From Bos javanicus (Eukaryota > Chordata > Mammalia > Artiodactyla > Bovidae), in NCBI RefSeq assembly GCF_032452875.1, contig NC_083881.1, positions 61,511,689 through 61,575,688 on the forward strand: DNA of 64,000 nucleotides. The letters are read 5' to 3'. A program made the position numbers and the translations under genes. Numbering within the stretch: position 1 is the first letter of the stretch; the number at the start of each line of letters is the position of its first letter. Below the pieces are notes generated by a model. That model was given only the letters and a program-made list of their open reading frames with translations, made no database searches and had not been told where the DNA came from. Shown piece after piece: positions 38,501 through 45,802 of the stretch.

Positions 38501-40466
38501 ATGTTGATACATGCTACAACATGGATGTACAACATGCTACAACAACCTTGAAAACATTACACTAAGGCAAAGAAGGGCTTCCCTGGAAGCTCAGATGGTA
38601 AAGAATCTGCCTGCAATGCAGGAGACCAAGGTGTGATCCCTGGGTTCAGAAGATCCCCTGGAGAAAGGAATGGCAACCCGCTCCAGTATTCTTGTCTGGG
38701 AATTCCCATGGACAGAGGAGCCTGGCAGGCTATAGTCCATGGGGTTGCAGAAGGTCAGACACAACTGAGTGACTAACACTATAAGGCAAAGAAGCCAGTC
38801 ACAAGAGACCACGTATTTTCCGATTCCATTTATACGAAATGTCCACAAAAAGCAAATCTATAGTGTCAGAACGCAGATTAGTGGGTAGTGGGGGTAGGGG
38901 ATAACTGCTAATGGGAACAGGATGTTTATGATAACAGAAGGGAGATGAAAAGGCACTAAAGTTGACTGATCTCTAACTTCATTCCAATAAGCAGAGTATG
39001 TATACATATAATAATAAACCCAATCCCAGGGAGCCTGATAATAGCACTCTCATTCTGCTCTAGCCTGTTCTTATAAATAAATACGTTACCCTTCTACAAA
39101 TGCATCCAGTTTAGCCAGTTCATCTGACAAACCAACCAGGACATCAAGTGTGCCAACCTAGAAGGGAAATACAACATTTTATTAGATTTCTCCTTTTTTA
39201 AAAAAACAAGGTAATACAGCATCTTGATTTGAAAGGCCTGCAGATCTTAAGTTCTCCATATTTTATTTCATAATATGCAAGTGTGGTTAAAAAATGCAAG
39301 ACATTTCAAAGCTATTTATATGTACAAAACAATCCTCTAATTTATGAGGACCACCATTTAGATGTGAAGATTCCACAAGAGCAGGCCCGTGCCTCTACTT
39401 GTCTTGCCCAGTGGGAGGGTTCATTTGAAGTTGTGGTTTACATTAGCAGCTTTTAAACACGGATCCAGGGCTGTGCATCTTTAGTTCCATTTGGGTTTTT
39501 TGGTCCTTTTTTTAAAGAAATCTTTATTATTACTAGCCATGCCACAGGGCATGCAGGAACTTATTTCCCAGACCCCGGATTGATCTGCGTCCCCTGCAGT
39601 GGAAGCATGGAGTCCTAACCACTGGACTACCAGAGAATTCTCTGTAATTTAATTGGTACACAAAACCAAGTATGTATAAACAAGCAAGTTTTAGAAGAAA
39701 TGTCCATAGTCTACAGGAGTGTATCAAAGGACTTTATTTCTTAAATGAGTGCTGTGTACAACTGTCGAATATCATGATCTTTTCATCCATTACAAAAGTT
39801 CAGTCAACTGATTACTGGCAGTCTGCTTCACTTAGAGGCTGCTAGGTTACTGATGTTTAATAAACATTAAATAGATAAACTACATTAAATAACTAGATTT
39901 ACCAAGAATAATTTAAAGAGATGCAATGGTAGAACAGTTACAATATCAGTGAGTATTACATGAATAACAGAAAAACATATTCACTGTGATATTTAAGAAT
40001 ACATATTACTAAGATTTCTCACTTCTAAAAATCTTCCCTGTGAAAGTAACACATCAAGTATTTTCGTAAGATTTCTCATTAAAATTTAAATCATAATTTA
40101 AAAAAGCACAAAAGTTTAGGGGAATATGTTACTTTTAGTAGTTTTCTTCAAAAAAATCTCAATTTCCTTGTTATCTAAAATCTGAAAATTAGAAAGAACA
40201 AGGTAAGTTGTAAATTATGCCAATCCATAGAATTTTCTCTCGAAAGAACCTGGGTATCTCATTTCGACCAAAAGGTAAGCAGAGACAGCTGTCCTTTCCC
40301 TCACAATGAACTCCTCTGCACAGCGCAGGTTTACCTTTAAGTCAGGAATGTTGAACTTTGAAGAAACTGCAAGGTTATTGTTTTTTGTAGTTGCCGCATG
40401 CAATTTCTCCCATGTTTGCTGACATGTTTTCTCCCCAGGAGCCGATATAAGCCAGAACTCAGTCAT
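14444..40466 (-). CDS. ATP6V1C1: ATP6V1C1: V-type proton ATPase subunit C1 (spliced, 12 coding exons)
   Basis: Subunit C of the cytosolic V1 sector of the vacuolar H+-ATPase. The family is known to link the peripheral stalks to the membrane Vo sector and to be released and rebound during reversible V1-Vo assembly; the complex acidifies endosomes, lysosomes and secretory organelles. Joining minus-strand exons 40466-40335, 39157-39090, 32797-32712, 30021-29927, 28387-28296, 27014-26916, 25052-24984, 21177-21085, 20993-20900, 19037-18940, 16074-15948 and 14539-14444 gives 1149 nt: 382 codons plus TAA, the family's usual vertebrate length. All introns are GT-AG and all phases fit. The protein starts [13 protein letters not shown] and ends CNLLEFK, with no signal peptide or membrane span. 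The start has A at -3. There is no frameshift or stop, so this is the functional gene and not a processed copy. Identity is from recall of the family and is unambiguous to my eye. Confidence 0.97.
14619..14934. repeat. Tigger-type (TcMar) MITE
   Basis: Terminal inverted repeats CAGGCCTACCTTGG at 14619 and its approximate complement 'gaggtatgcctg' ending at 14934, followed by TA. The CAGGCATACCTCG-like ends are those of Tigger elements. Internally short and non-coding. It lies in the last intron, 80 bp from exon 13. Confidence 0.75.
14990..15115 (-). repeat. MIR-type fragment
   Basis: 'ccattttgcaataaggaaac' and 'gggaaacagagcaagtgagt' form a MIR core in reverse. Intronic and ancient. Confidence 0.6.
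15948..16074 (-). CDS. ATP6V1C1: ATP6V1C1 exon 12 (residues 309-351)
   Basis: 127 nt. Acceptor 'ccttataag', donor GTAAGT. Codes [20 protein letters not shown] then [20 protein letters not shown] and ID, ending in phase 0. Confidence 0.95.
16370..16713 (-). repeat. MER2-type (Tigger) DNA transposon fossil
   Basis: Characteristic phrases: 'ggctccaggacctctgtgaa', 'catatatcctcccatatact', 'tacaatgtaaatgctatgta', and the end 'gagtccatggatttggaacc' to 'agagtcaactatt'. Terminal symmetry fits MER2. Intron 11. Confidence 0.75.
16980..18643 (-). mobile_element. 5'-truncated ruminant L1 with chimeric 3' end
   Basis: The plus strand reads the element in reverse. The 16-bp target-site duplication TGTGATAGGTCTTTTA is at 16964-16979 and 18644-18659. 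The body holds an uninterrupted C-terminal part of ORF2 (minus, about 459 codons, 18644-17265, ending LTHIYGI), without endonuclease or reverse transcriptase, so it is dead on arrival but young. Its 3' UTR stops at about 17140 and runs into an A/T tract. Then comes a second, different L1 piece (16996-17108) similar to 17393-17503, and a final poly(A). It sits in ATP6V1C1 intron 11, same strand as the gene. The first Met of the frame lies on the duplication boundary and is not a real start. Confidence 0.92.
18940..19037 (-). CDS. ATP6V1C1: ATP6V1C1 exon 11 (residues 277-309)
   Basis: 98 nt. Acceptor 'tttctatag', donor GTAAAG. Codes [20 protein letters not shown] and then [12 protein letters not shown]. 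No open frame longer than 60 codons covers it in this frame, so it was found by matching the expected peptide. It lies just 281 bp from the target-site duplication of the intronic L1. Confidence 0.95.
19170..19382 (-). repeat. Bov-tA SINE
   Basis: Reverse Bov-tA ('gtgcttagtcgctcagtcat' to head 'ctaccagggaacccc'), with a partial 'tcacatt' repeat at both sides as target-site duplication. It lies in intron 10, 133 bp upstream of exon 11 in gene orientation. Confidence 0.88.
19528..19677 (-). repeat. (TG)n followed by a truncated CHR SINE
   Basis: An imperfect TG microsatellite at about 19528-19552, then a reverse CHR with 'cttagttccctgatcaggga' and head 'aaccaccaggactgccaggg'. Confidence 0.78.
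19678..20899. other. Intron 10 remainder, AT-rich
   Basis: A weak MIR-like segment at about 19860-19960 ('ttctcatctgtaaaatcagg') is all I recognise. No coding or RNA signal seen. Confidence 0.5.
20900..20993 (-). CDS. ATP6V1C1: ATP6V1C1 exon 10 (residues 245-276)
   Basis: 94 nt. Acceptor 'cctaatttag' after a T-rich sense tract, donor GTATGT. Codes [20 protein letters not shown] and then [11 protein letters not shown]. The intron to exon 9 is only 91 bp. Confidence 0.95.
21085..21177 (-). CDS. ATP6V1C1: ATP6V1C1 exon 9 (residues 214-245)
   Basis: 93 nt. Acceptor 'tttctctag', donor GTAAGA. Codes [20 protein letters not shown] and then [10 protein letters not shown], with a Lys codon split 2/1. 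Confidence 0.95.
21178..23525. other. Intron 8 proximal part, nothing recognised
   Basis: No repeat family recognised. One short direct repeat, 'aagtattgtgccaaa', occurs twice at about 22610-22645. Open frames here have no splice or protein support. Confidence 0.5.
23530..23819 (-). repeat. CHR-type SINE (near full length)
   Basis: Reverse CHR from 'ttggctgtgctaggtcttca' to the head 'ccactgagctaacagagaac', with B-box 'gggattgaacccatg'. Confidence 0.82.
23840..24020 (-). repeat. MIR-type SINE
   Basis: MIR core in reverse: 'aaaatgaggcccagagaagt' and 'taggtcacacagcaagttgg'. Confidence 0.75.
24270..24440 (+). repeat. MIR-type fragment
   Basis: 'actttgccatttgacacttt' and 'tacttcatctatgagaaaaa' order as in MIR. 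Heavily diverged. Confidence 0.5.
24640..24830 (+). repeat. MIR-type SINE
   Basis: 'gatatgtgactctgggcaaa' followed by 'cagctctgtggcctcaaact' is the sense MIR core. Confidence 0.75.
24984..25052 (-). CDS. ATP6V1C1: ATP6V1C1 exon 8 (residues 191-214)
   Basis: 69 nt. Acceptor 'tttcctgcag', donor GTAAGT. Codes [20 protein letters not shown] then SS, with an Asn codon split across the next intron. This is the shortest coding exon after exon 3. Confidence 0.95.
25427..25470. repeat. (AG)n-rich simple repeat
   Basis: Interrupted GA dinucleotide run in intron 7. A (TA)n palindromic tract lies 250 bp away at 25143-25175. Confidence 0.9.
26338..26515. repeat. Ancient interspersed repeat, probable DNA transposon
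   Basis: The text 'gtaaataaagttttactgac', 'gcagagttgagtagctgtat' and 'catatggcctgcaaagggta' is a mammal-wide repeat I recognise but cannot name with certainty. Confidence 0.5.
26916..27014 (-). CDS. ATP6V1C1: ATP6V1C1 exon 7 (residues 158-191)
   Basis: 99 nt. Acceptor 'ttattcctcag', donor GTATGT. Codes [20 protein letters not shown] and then [12 protein letters not shown], with the final Lys codon split 2/1 across the intron. Confidence 0.95.
28047..28245. repeat. hAT-like non-autonomous DNA transposon fossil
   Basis: The end 'cagcagtcctcgacg' and the opposite end 'ttggggacccctgtg' are diverged inverted termini. The interior 'acatttattgtgcactttat' and 'atcaggcattagatttcaga' are typical. It ends 50 bp from ATP6V1C1 exon 6 (28296). 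Confidence 0.6.
28296..28387 (-). CDS. ATP6V1C1: ATP6V1C1 exon 6 (residues 128-158)
   Basis: 92 nt. Acceptor 'ttctgtaaag', donor GTAAGC. Codes [20 protein letters not shown] and then [10 protein letters not shown]. The charged, heptad-like pattern fits the long helical region of subunit C. Confidence 0.95.
28925..29095 (+). repeat. MIR-type SINE
   Basis: 'ctctctgagcctgtttcctc' preceded by 'ggggtaaatcatgtcacc' forms a sense MIR core. Confidence 0.78.
29096..29926. other. Intron 5, nothing recognised
   Basis: AT-rich sequence without repeat landmarks, exon or RNA signal. Confidence 0.5.
29927..30021 (-). CDS. ATP6V1C1: ATP6V1C1 exon 5 (residues 96-127)
   Basis: 95 nt. Acceptor 'tatttcag', donor GTAAGA. 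Codes [20 protein letters not shown] and then [12 protein letters not shown], ending in phase 0. Confidence 0.95.
31085..31673 (+). repeat. Ruminant ERV LTR (solitary), split by a SINE fragment
   Basis: An LTR-like block: upstream 'gctcagttcctggttcgatt', a TATA-like 'ctctaataaaggcatg' near 31490, and an AATAAA at about 31588-31593 followed by a T/C-rich run and terminal '...ctacctaaca'. It resembles cattle class I/II LTRs (BTLTR type) from memory. No gag/pol/env sequence adjoins it, so this is a solo or fragmentary LTR with no coding potential. The left edge and target-site duplication are not resolved. A Bov-A fragment lies inside. Confidence 0.6.
31270..31398 (+). repeat. Bov-A monomer inside the LTR
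   Basis: 'actccagcattcttgcctgg' through 'gcagagtcggacacgactga'. It interrupts the LTR, so it arrived later. Confidence 0.85.
31767..32086 (+). repeat. BovB 3'-terminal fragment
   Basis: Sense BovB end: 'ggaaatcagtactgaatatt', 'gatggttggatggcatcacc', then 'tgagcgactgaactgaattg'. 5'-truncated to about 320 bp, in intron 4. Confidence 0.9.
32712..32797 (-). CDS. ATP6V1C1: ATP6V1C1 exon 4 (residues 67-96)
   Basis: 86 nt. Acceptor 'ctcctaag' after an A-rich plus-strand run (a pyrimidine tract on the sense strand), donor GTAAGC. Codes [17 protein letters not shown], then [12 protein letters not shown] recall Asn in place of this Ser in human, so it may be a lineage change. Confidence 0.95.
33283..33375 (-). 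repeat. Truncated Bov-A/Bov-tA fragment
   Basis: 'tagttgctaaatcatgtctg' to 'ctctgtccatgggacc'. The tRNA-like head is missing. Confidence 0.8.
33620..34150 (-). repeat. BovB 3' fragment
   Basis: Reverse BovB: 'ttcagtcgctcagtcatgtc' through 'tgctgtctaggttggtcgt'. 5'-truncated in intron 3. Confidence 0.92.
34151..35837. other. Intron 3 segment, mostly unrecognised
   Basis: Contains an L1-like tail at about 34860-34905 ('caaatcaactatacttaaaa') and a pure A run at about 35041-35062. Nothing else supported. Confidence 0.5.
35838..36056 (-). repeat. Bov-tA SINE
   Basis: Reverse Bov-tA with A element and a diverged head ending 'gctacttgggaagcc'. Confidence 0.87.
37052..37690 (-). repeat. BovB 3' fragment inserted in the L1
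   Basis: Reverse BovB from 'gttcagttcagtcgctcagt' to 'tgtttccccatctatttccc', with a short 'attaa' repeated at both joins. The minus-strand frame of 132 codons here is the tail of the BovB ORF, not a host gene. Confidence 0.92.
38576..38781 (+). repeat. Bov-tA SINE inserted in the L1
   Basis: Sense Bov-tA starting 'ggcttccctggaagctcaga' and ending 'gagtgactaacac'. Perfect 13-bp target-site duplication TAAGGCAAAGAAG at 38563-38575 and 38782-38794. Confidence 0.93.
39090..39157 (-). CDS. ATP6V1C1: ATP6V1C1 exon 3 (residues 45-67)
   Basis: 68 nt between acceptor 'cttctag' and donor GTAACG. It codes [20 protein letters not shown] then VE and two bases of a Gly codon (phase 2). The first intron within the coding part is only about 1.2 kb. 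Confidence 0.95.
39508..39645 (-). repeat. CHR-type SINE (truncated)
   Basis: T-rich start, then 'cccagaccccggattgatct' and head 'accactggactaccagagaa'. In intron 2. Confidence 0.8.
39646..40334. other. Intron 2 remainder
   Basis: AT-rich, nothing recognised apart from the exon 2 donor at its right edge. Confidence 0.5.
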
Positions 40467-40501
40467 GTTGTTTACCAGATGTATCTTCCAAAATTAAGAC
40501 T
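40335..40501 (-). CDS. ATP6V1C1: ATP6V1C1 exon 2 (start codon, residues 1-44)
   Basis: The acceptor 'cctttcag' precedes 40501. The 35-nt UTR portion is 40501-40467, and the ATG is at 40466-40464 in context 'aacaacATGa'. It codes residues 1-44, ending PDLK, then donor GTAAAC (phase 0). The open frame continues past the donor into intron, which explains the spurious longer reading frame there. Confidence 0.96.
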
Positions 40502-41270
40502 CTGAAAGGTAAAACAAAACTAAGTAAAAATACATTTACTACCACTTGTTTCTAAATTATTTCAGAGTGATAAGCACAGCCTGTTGCAAAACTGATTCAA
40601 CAGTGGTATACAATCCTGAACAAACTCAAATTTACTTACCTGGATATAAGTCCATATAAATGGGAAACGGTGATTTATTTACATACAATACTAGGAAAAA
40701 GTGATGATAAAGACCTAATACATGAAGTACACAATTTTCTAAAAATGACCCAACATCCTAAAACGGGAGCTAGTCAAGAAGGGAGACTACCAAAAATGTC
40801 AGCCCCCAACAGTTTCAATCCCCCAAAGAAGTTGGAGAGTCACCAATTAATGGGTTTATCTTAAATTTTTAAAATAAAAAACCTAAATAGGAAGTGAAAA
40901 GCTATACATAACTCTGACCTTTGAAAAAGAACTGAATCAATGCACTTCAACAGTAGCCACCAAATAAATTTGCCACATCTGGTTTGGCAAATCCTACAAG
41001 GTCAGCCAAATTCTAATCCCTAGTCAAACTAATCTCAATCCCTAACATATACTTAATGGTCATCAACCACTTACAAATTTGCACACACAAAAAAATACTG
41101 CCAATCGGCCTTGTAAATCAGTCTTTTATTTAAAATATGCCTGGGAGGGGTGCATAACATACAACACTATTGGATCTGAGTAAGAGGCCGTGGTTCTCAC
41201 TTTCCAGAGTTCCATTAAGCACACAATCCTCTTCCCCAACCTCTCTCCTCCCTTTTCCCCTCCTTCCTCT

Positions 41271-41298
41271 TTTCTCTCTCTCTCTCTCTCTCTCTCTC

Positions 41299-41327
<29 letters not shown>
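41271..41327. repeat. Compound (TC)n(AC)n microsatellite
   Basis: About 28 bp of TC repeats followed directly by about 28 bp of AC repeats, in intron 1. Short frames across it on both strands are artefacts of the repeat. Confidence 0.97.
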
Positions 41328-41330
<3 letters not shown>

Positions 41331-41734
41331 CAAAGCCCAAAGTCAAACTTGGGAATATAAGTAAGTAAGCACGAAAACACAAAATATAAAAGAACTCAAT
41401 ATAACAGTATCATTATTTCTACTTTAATATGCTTTCATTATAACCAACATAAACTTTCTACTACCACAACTTGTTTTGAAACCTTTCCTGAAATTTGGAG
41501 TCTTAGAAGATTAACTGTCTTACAGAGTTGTCCTGATAATAAATCAAATAATGAATGTGAAAGAACTCTGCAAATTTACATTTCCTTTAAAATGTAAAGC
41601 ATGATAGTTAATTACAATGGACTTTCCTAATTATAGAAGCCCACTGTAATTAACCCTACCTAGTCAGTACACAATTGAAGGTGATCATAGATGTCATTCT
41701 ACATACTTGTTTTTTCCTAACTTCCATTTCAAGA

Positions 41735-41880
41735 GCATCTACCATATACTAGGTACTGCTCTCAATGTCTTATACATTGTCATCTCAATTAATCTTCCTA
41801 ACACCTCTATAAGATACATATGATCCTTTCCATTTACAGATTAAAAAACATTCTCAGAGCGATCAGACTGATAAAAATAC
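41735..41880 (-). repeat. MIR-type fragment
   Basis: 'ctaccatatactaggtactg' and 'tttccatttacagattaaaa'. Confidence 0.65.
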
Positions 41881-42459
41881 AGATGCCGGTACTAAATCAA
41901 TCTTTCAAGAATCCTACTCTAAGATGATTTTTCCAACATTACTGGGGAAAAAAAAAAAAGCTGCACTAAGAACTACACTCTCTCAAATGGCCAACAAACT
42001 AAACAGAGCTTTTGTAGTGACGGCAGGCCCAGACAAAGCACTCAGCCTGGCCAGAAAAGCAGTCTTTGATGACATTTTTAAACCTCCTCTCCTTGAAAAA
42101 TGGCAGGTGATGGGATCATCAGTCCTGCTTATGACACTGTTAAATTATCTAAACTGCAGTTTCTTCAAAGATTGTAACAATAGGAGCTATTACAGTAGAT
42201 GTCACTATCATACCACTCAGAGTTCTAGAAAATCTTTTTCAGCCAACAGGTTTTCAAACGATTTCAAGAAATAAGAAAGAGGACCACATTTTCTCATTTA
42301 TAAATAAACATCTGCCCGACTTACTGAGTTTTCACTAGAGTTGAATGAAATGTCATGTTATTTCTAAATAGAACTAGAGTCCCCTCTGGCCTTCAAAGGC
42401 TACTCTCAGTATCCCAAGTAGGAAATATCTTGTTTACTTACTATCTTATCAATGCCACT

Positions 42460-42630
42460 GTAATGCAGTTATCACACTATCCTGCTTCATTTTTTTCATA
42501 ACATTTTTTCCTCTCCACCTGACTGGGAAATCCTGAAGGACCAAAATCATGTCTTCTTTTCTAATGCCCTGAAAGCCCAGCATATACAATTCCTGTCAAC
42601 ATCAGGGACTTTATAAATGCCTGTTTTATG
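42460..42630. repeat. Probable L2 fragment
   Basis: 'ctccacctgactgggaaatc' and 'tgaaagcccagcatatacaa' are L2-like. Diverged. Confidence 0.45.
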
Positions 42631-42639
42631 ATAAAATGA

Positions 42640-44280
42640 AATATACCAATGACTCCAATCAAAAAATCTGATTGGAGGAAAAAAAATAAAAGCCAAGAAA
42701 AATATTTAAATGTTTTTAAACTTTTTTTTAACTTAGAGTCTTTCAGAAAACAACCTTAGAGTAACATAGACATTAAAAACTGATAAAGCTGCAAGTAACT
42801 AAGCCTTTGTCTTTCGTTATTTTAAGTTGTGAATACAGAAATATAAAAAAGAGAGATTGAGAAAGAACCTCTAGGTACTTTAGGCAAAGCAATGGCCTCA
42901 TTTCTTCTGTCCTCTGGTCAAAGCGAACTAACTATACAAGAGGAACCTGATGGGAAAGACAAGCTACTGAAGTATCTAAGGATAAATATAAGAACTGCTC
43001 ATGAGAAAAGTATCAGTAAGTCTTCCGCAAAATCCCTGTTTTTAAACAAATTCTTTATTTTTTAAACAATGCCCACTGTTATCTGGTCACTTAGACAAGT
43101 CACATAAAAATTTTTCTCTTTGAAATTTAAGTACAATTTAAGCTCAGTTCCAATAAACTAATCTCTGCAGATGAACATGTGTGTGTGTCTGTGTGTGTGT
43201 GCGAGGGGGAAGGGATGGTAAAAAAATGAAATTCATGTTACAAAACACATTTCTCTTTCTCTCTGAGCTGCACAGAAACAGAGTCAAACCTGTCCAAAAA
43301 GTCTGGACACTTCTACCTCTGTTGACTGCTTCAATTCACTGGTTTTTATGCCTAATTATTTCCCTTTGTTTCATCTTGTATATGGAAGTCAGGCATTAAC
43401 ATAGGCAAATCACGTTAAACAAAAGAGAAAATGATTTAAAAGGCATTCCTCAAAACTCAGATCAAGGTTGAAGTCCCTCTGTTACGCGTGTGTATTTGGC
43501 TGCTCTCTGGGTGGTCTTTTTTATACTCAAGGTGATTCCAGTTTAGATGCTGAACATTCCCGAACTGTTAGCTCCAGCCTAGGCTCCTCTGTGCATCCAG
43601 AGCTGTACCCAACAAGTCTCGACTACAAGACTTTTTCACCTGAATATCTCAAAAAACAAAACCAAAAACACATTTCTAGTCAGACTCCTAATCCCTTCCC
43701 CCAAACCTGGTCCTACTTCCGTGTTCCCTTAGCACACCTAGTCCCTGCAACACTGGACAACCGTAATTGTCAAATGTCATCAAGATAGCAGCCAATACTT
43801 CTTGCGCACTTCCTACCTACCAGCCCCAGTTAAAACAGTTTATATGGATTAGCTCATTTAGCATACTGGATGGACAGTACTTATAAAAGAAGAAACCAAG
43901 GCACAAAAAATGCCTCATAAATTATGATATATATTATAGTGCATTATCATGTCACATATCACACGAGTGTCATGTATCACATGCTTATATGCTAAGCATG
44001 AATGTGTTATATGCTCTCATAGCACCTTTTCAGTATTTCCTTGAGAGACATTTTTATTGATATCTTTCTGCCAAATAAACTGCACATTAGAGGAGGTGGA
44101 AAGCATGATAGTTTTTGCTACAAGTGTATTCTTAGTACCTGGCACAGAAGCTGGTATGCAAAACCTCAAAAACTACGTGTTGAATTATTTCTGAATGAAT
44201 ACCTAACAGTGAAGATGAAACAAGAGAATAAAGTACCTTGCTTATTAATTGGTTAGGTCCCCTTTACTTCCTTTACATTA
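42640..44280. other. Intron 1 segment, little recognised
   Basis: A short TG run (43178-43201) and a MIR-like fragment at about 43790-43910 are all I can name. Confidence 0.45.
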
Positions 44281-44281
44281 A

Positions 44282-45350
44282 AAGAAAAATCAATTTCACT
44301 GAAGTATCATTTATATACAGTAAAATGTACCCACAAGAGCACAGCTGGATGAGTTTTTGACACACACACACACACCTGTGTAACCACCACCAAAACCAAG
44401 GTTAAGAACATTTCTGTCTTCCCAAACCCTTCCCTCACATACAGGGTCAGTCAGTCCCAGCCCCACTGCAGACCTTGGCCAGATGCTAATCTGTTTTTTG
44501 CCGCACTCTAGGCTCATTGGGCCTGACCTAGAATTCCTGTGTAAATGAAGCCCACACTGCATTCTCTTTTGTATCTGGCTTCCTTTGCTCAGCACGGCTT
44601 TGATCGCCCATATCCTGTGTGCGGTTCATTCCGGTTTACTTCTTAGTGTTCCATTACATGAATGTACTATGGTTTGCGGTTCCATTCACCTGTTGGGGCC
44701 ACTAACAACAAAGAACATTCCTTTTCAAAGCCTTTGTGAAAATACATATACATTTATCTTGGATAAACATCTAGAATTTCTGAGTCAAATGACTAACCTA
44801 TATTTAACCTTATAAGAAGTCATCAAACTTTCCCAAAGTAGATGAAGTACTTTGCATTCCATTAGCAAGATACACAGTCCCAGCTGTCTCGCAGGTCCAC
44901 TAACACTTAGTGCTATCAGCCTCCTTTGAGCTATTCCAGTGGGCTGTAGCTCTCACTTCCACGATGGCTACAGTTCGGGATCTTTTCACCTCATCAGCCA
45001 GCTGTATATCTTCTTTGTGAAGTTTCTATTCAAATACTGTGTCCATTTTTTTTTAATTGCATTGACCTTACTGAGTTAGTTTTTTGTATGATCTTGGTGC
45101 AATTTCTTTGAGATGTGTGTGTGTATAAAACATGTATTCTGTGCCTTGCCTTTCCTTAATGGTGCTCTTGAGCAGAAGTTTTCAATTCTGATGTCCAGTT
45201 TATCAACTTTTTCTATGATTCGTTTACCCCAGGGTCACAAGGATTTATCCTGCTTGTAGTTCAGAGAAATTCTTGAACCTGTGTTTAGAGTTTTCAACAA
45301 TTCAGGACAAAATTCATTTTCTTCAAAATTGGTTCTTACTTCTTTCCCTT
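44282..45350 (-). repeat. Old L1 3' region (antisense)
   Basis: Reverse L1 3' UTR and ORF2 end: 'tatacagtaaaatgtaccca', 'cttcctttgctcagcacggc', and 'aagttttcaattctgatgtc'. Diverged and non-coding. Confidence 0.7.
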
Positions 45351-45676
45351 TCCTGAGACAGATATGGCATGTGTATTAAACCACCTGACACTGTCCCACA
45401 AGTCACTGAGCTTCCATTCTTTTTTTTTTTCAACTGTTTTTCTCTCTACACTTCAGTTTAGAAACTTTCTTGCTACATCTTCTTGTTGGTTAACTTTTTC
45501 TTTACAGTTATCTGCTATTTATCTCAAGAAGTGAATTTTTCATATTTTTCAGCCTTGTAAGTTCTGTCTTTTAAAACTTCTTTCTTCATTATTTTCATGT
45601 TTTCTATTAAATCCCTGAGCATATCTGTAATTCACAACATTAAACTGTTGATCACTTGATTTTGTGTTAAGAATGT

Positions 45677-45791
45677 TGTTTTAATATATGTAAACATATA
45701 GCAGGTTCACTGCTATTCAGCAGAAGCTAACACAACTGTAAAGCAACTCTACTCCAATAAAACCTATTTTTAAAAAATTTAAAAGAATGTT
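45677..45791 (+). repeat. L1 3' tail
   Basis: 'gaagctaacacaactgtaaa' then 'caactctactccaataaaac' and an A-rich end: the tail of an old ruminant L1 that is the target of the adjoining BovB. Confidence 0.65.
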
Positions 45792-45802
45792 ATGCTTTAA
45801 AA

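Larger units (their letters stand above)
36563..38962 (+). repeat. Old L1 ORF2/3' region, twice interrupted
   Basis: Sense L1 text ('aactacaaagctacagtcaa', 'gaaaactcttagaagaaaat', 'ttcataatagccaaaatgtg') in three pieces: 36563-37051, 37691-38575 and 38782-about 38962. The breaks hold a BovB and a Bov-tA. Frames are broken by stops, so it is inactive. Confidence 0.85.

Noticed and set aside
41126..41380. Cys/Val- and Arg/Glu-rich frames
   Set aside because: Translation of the compound (TC)n(AC)n microsatellite.
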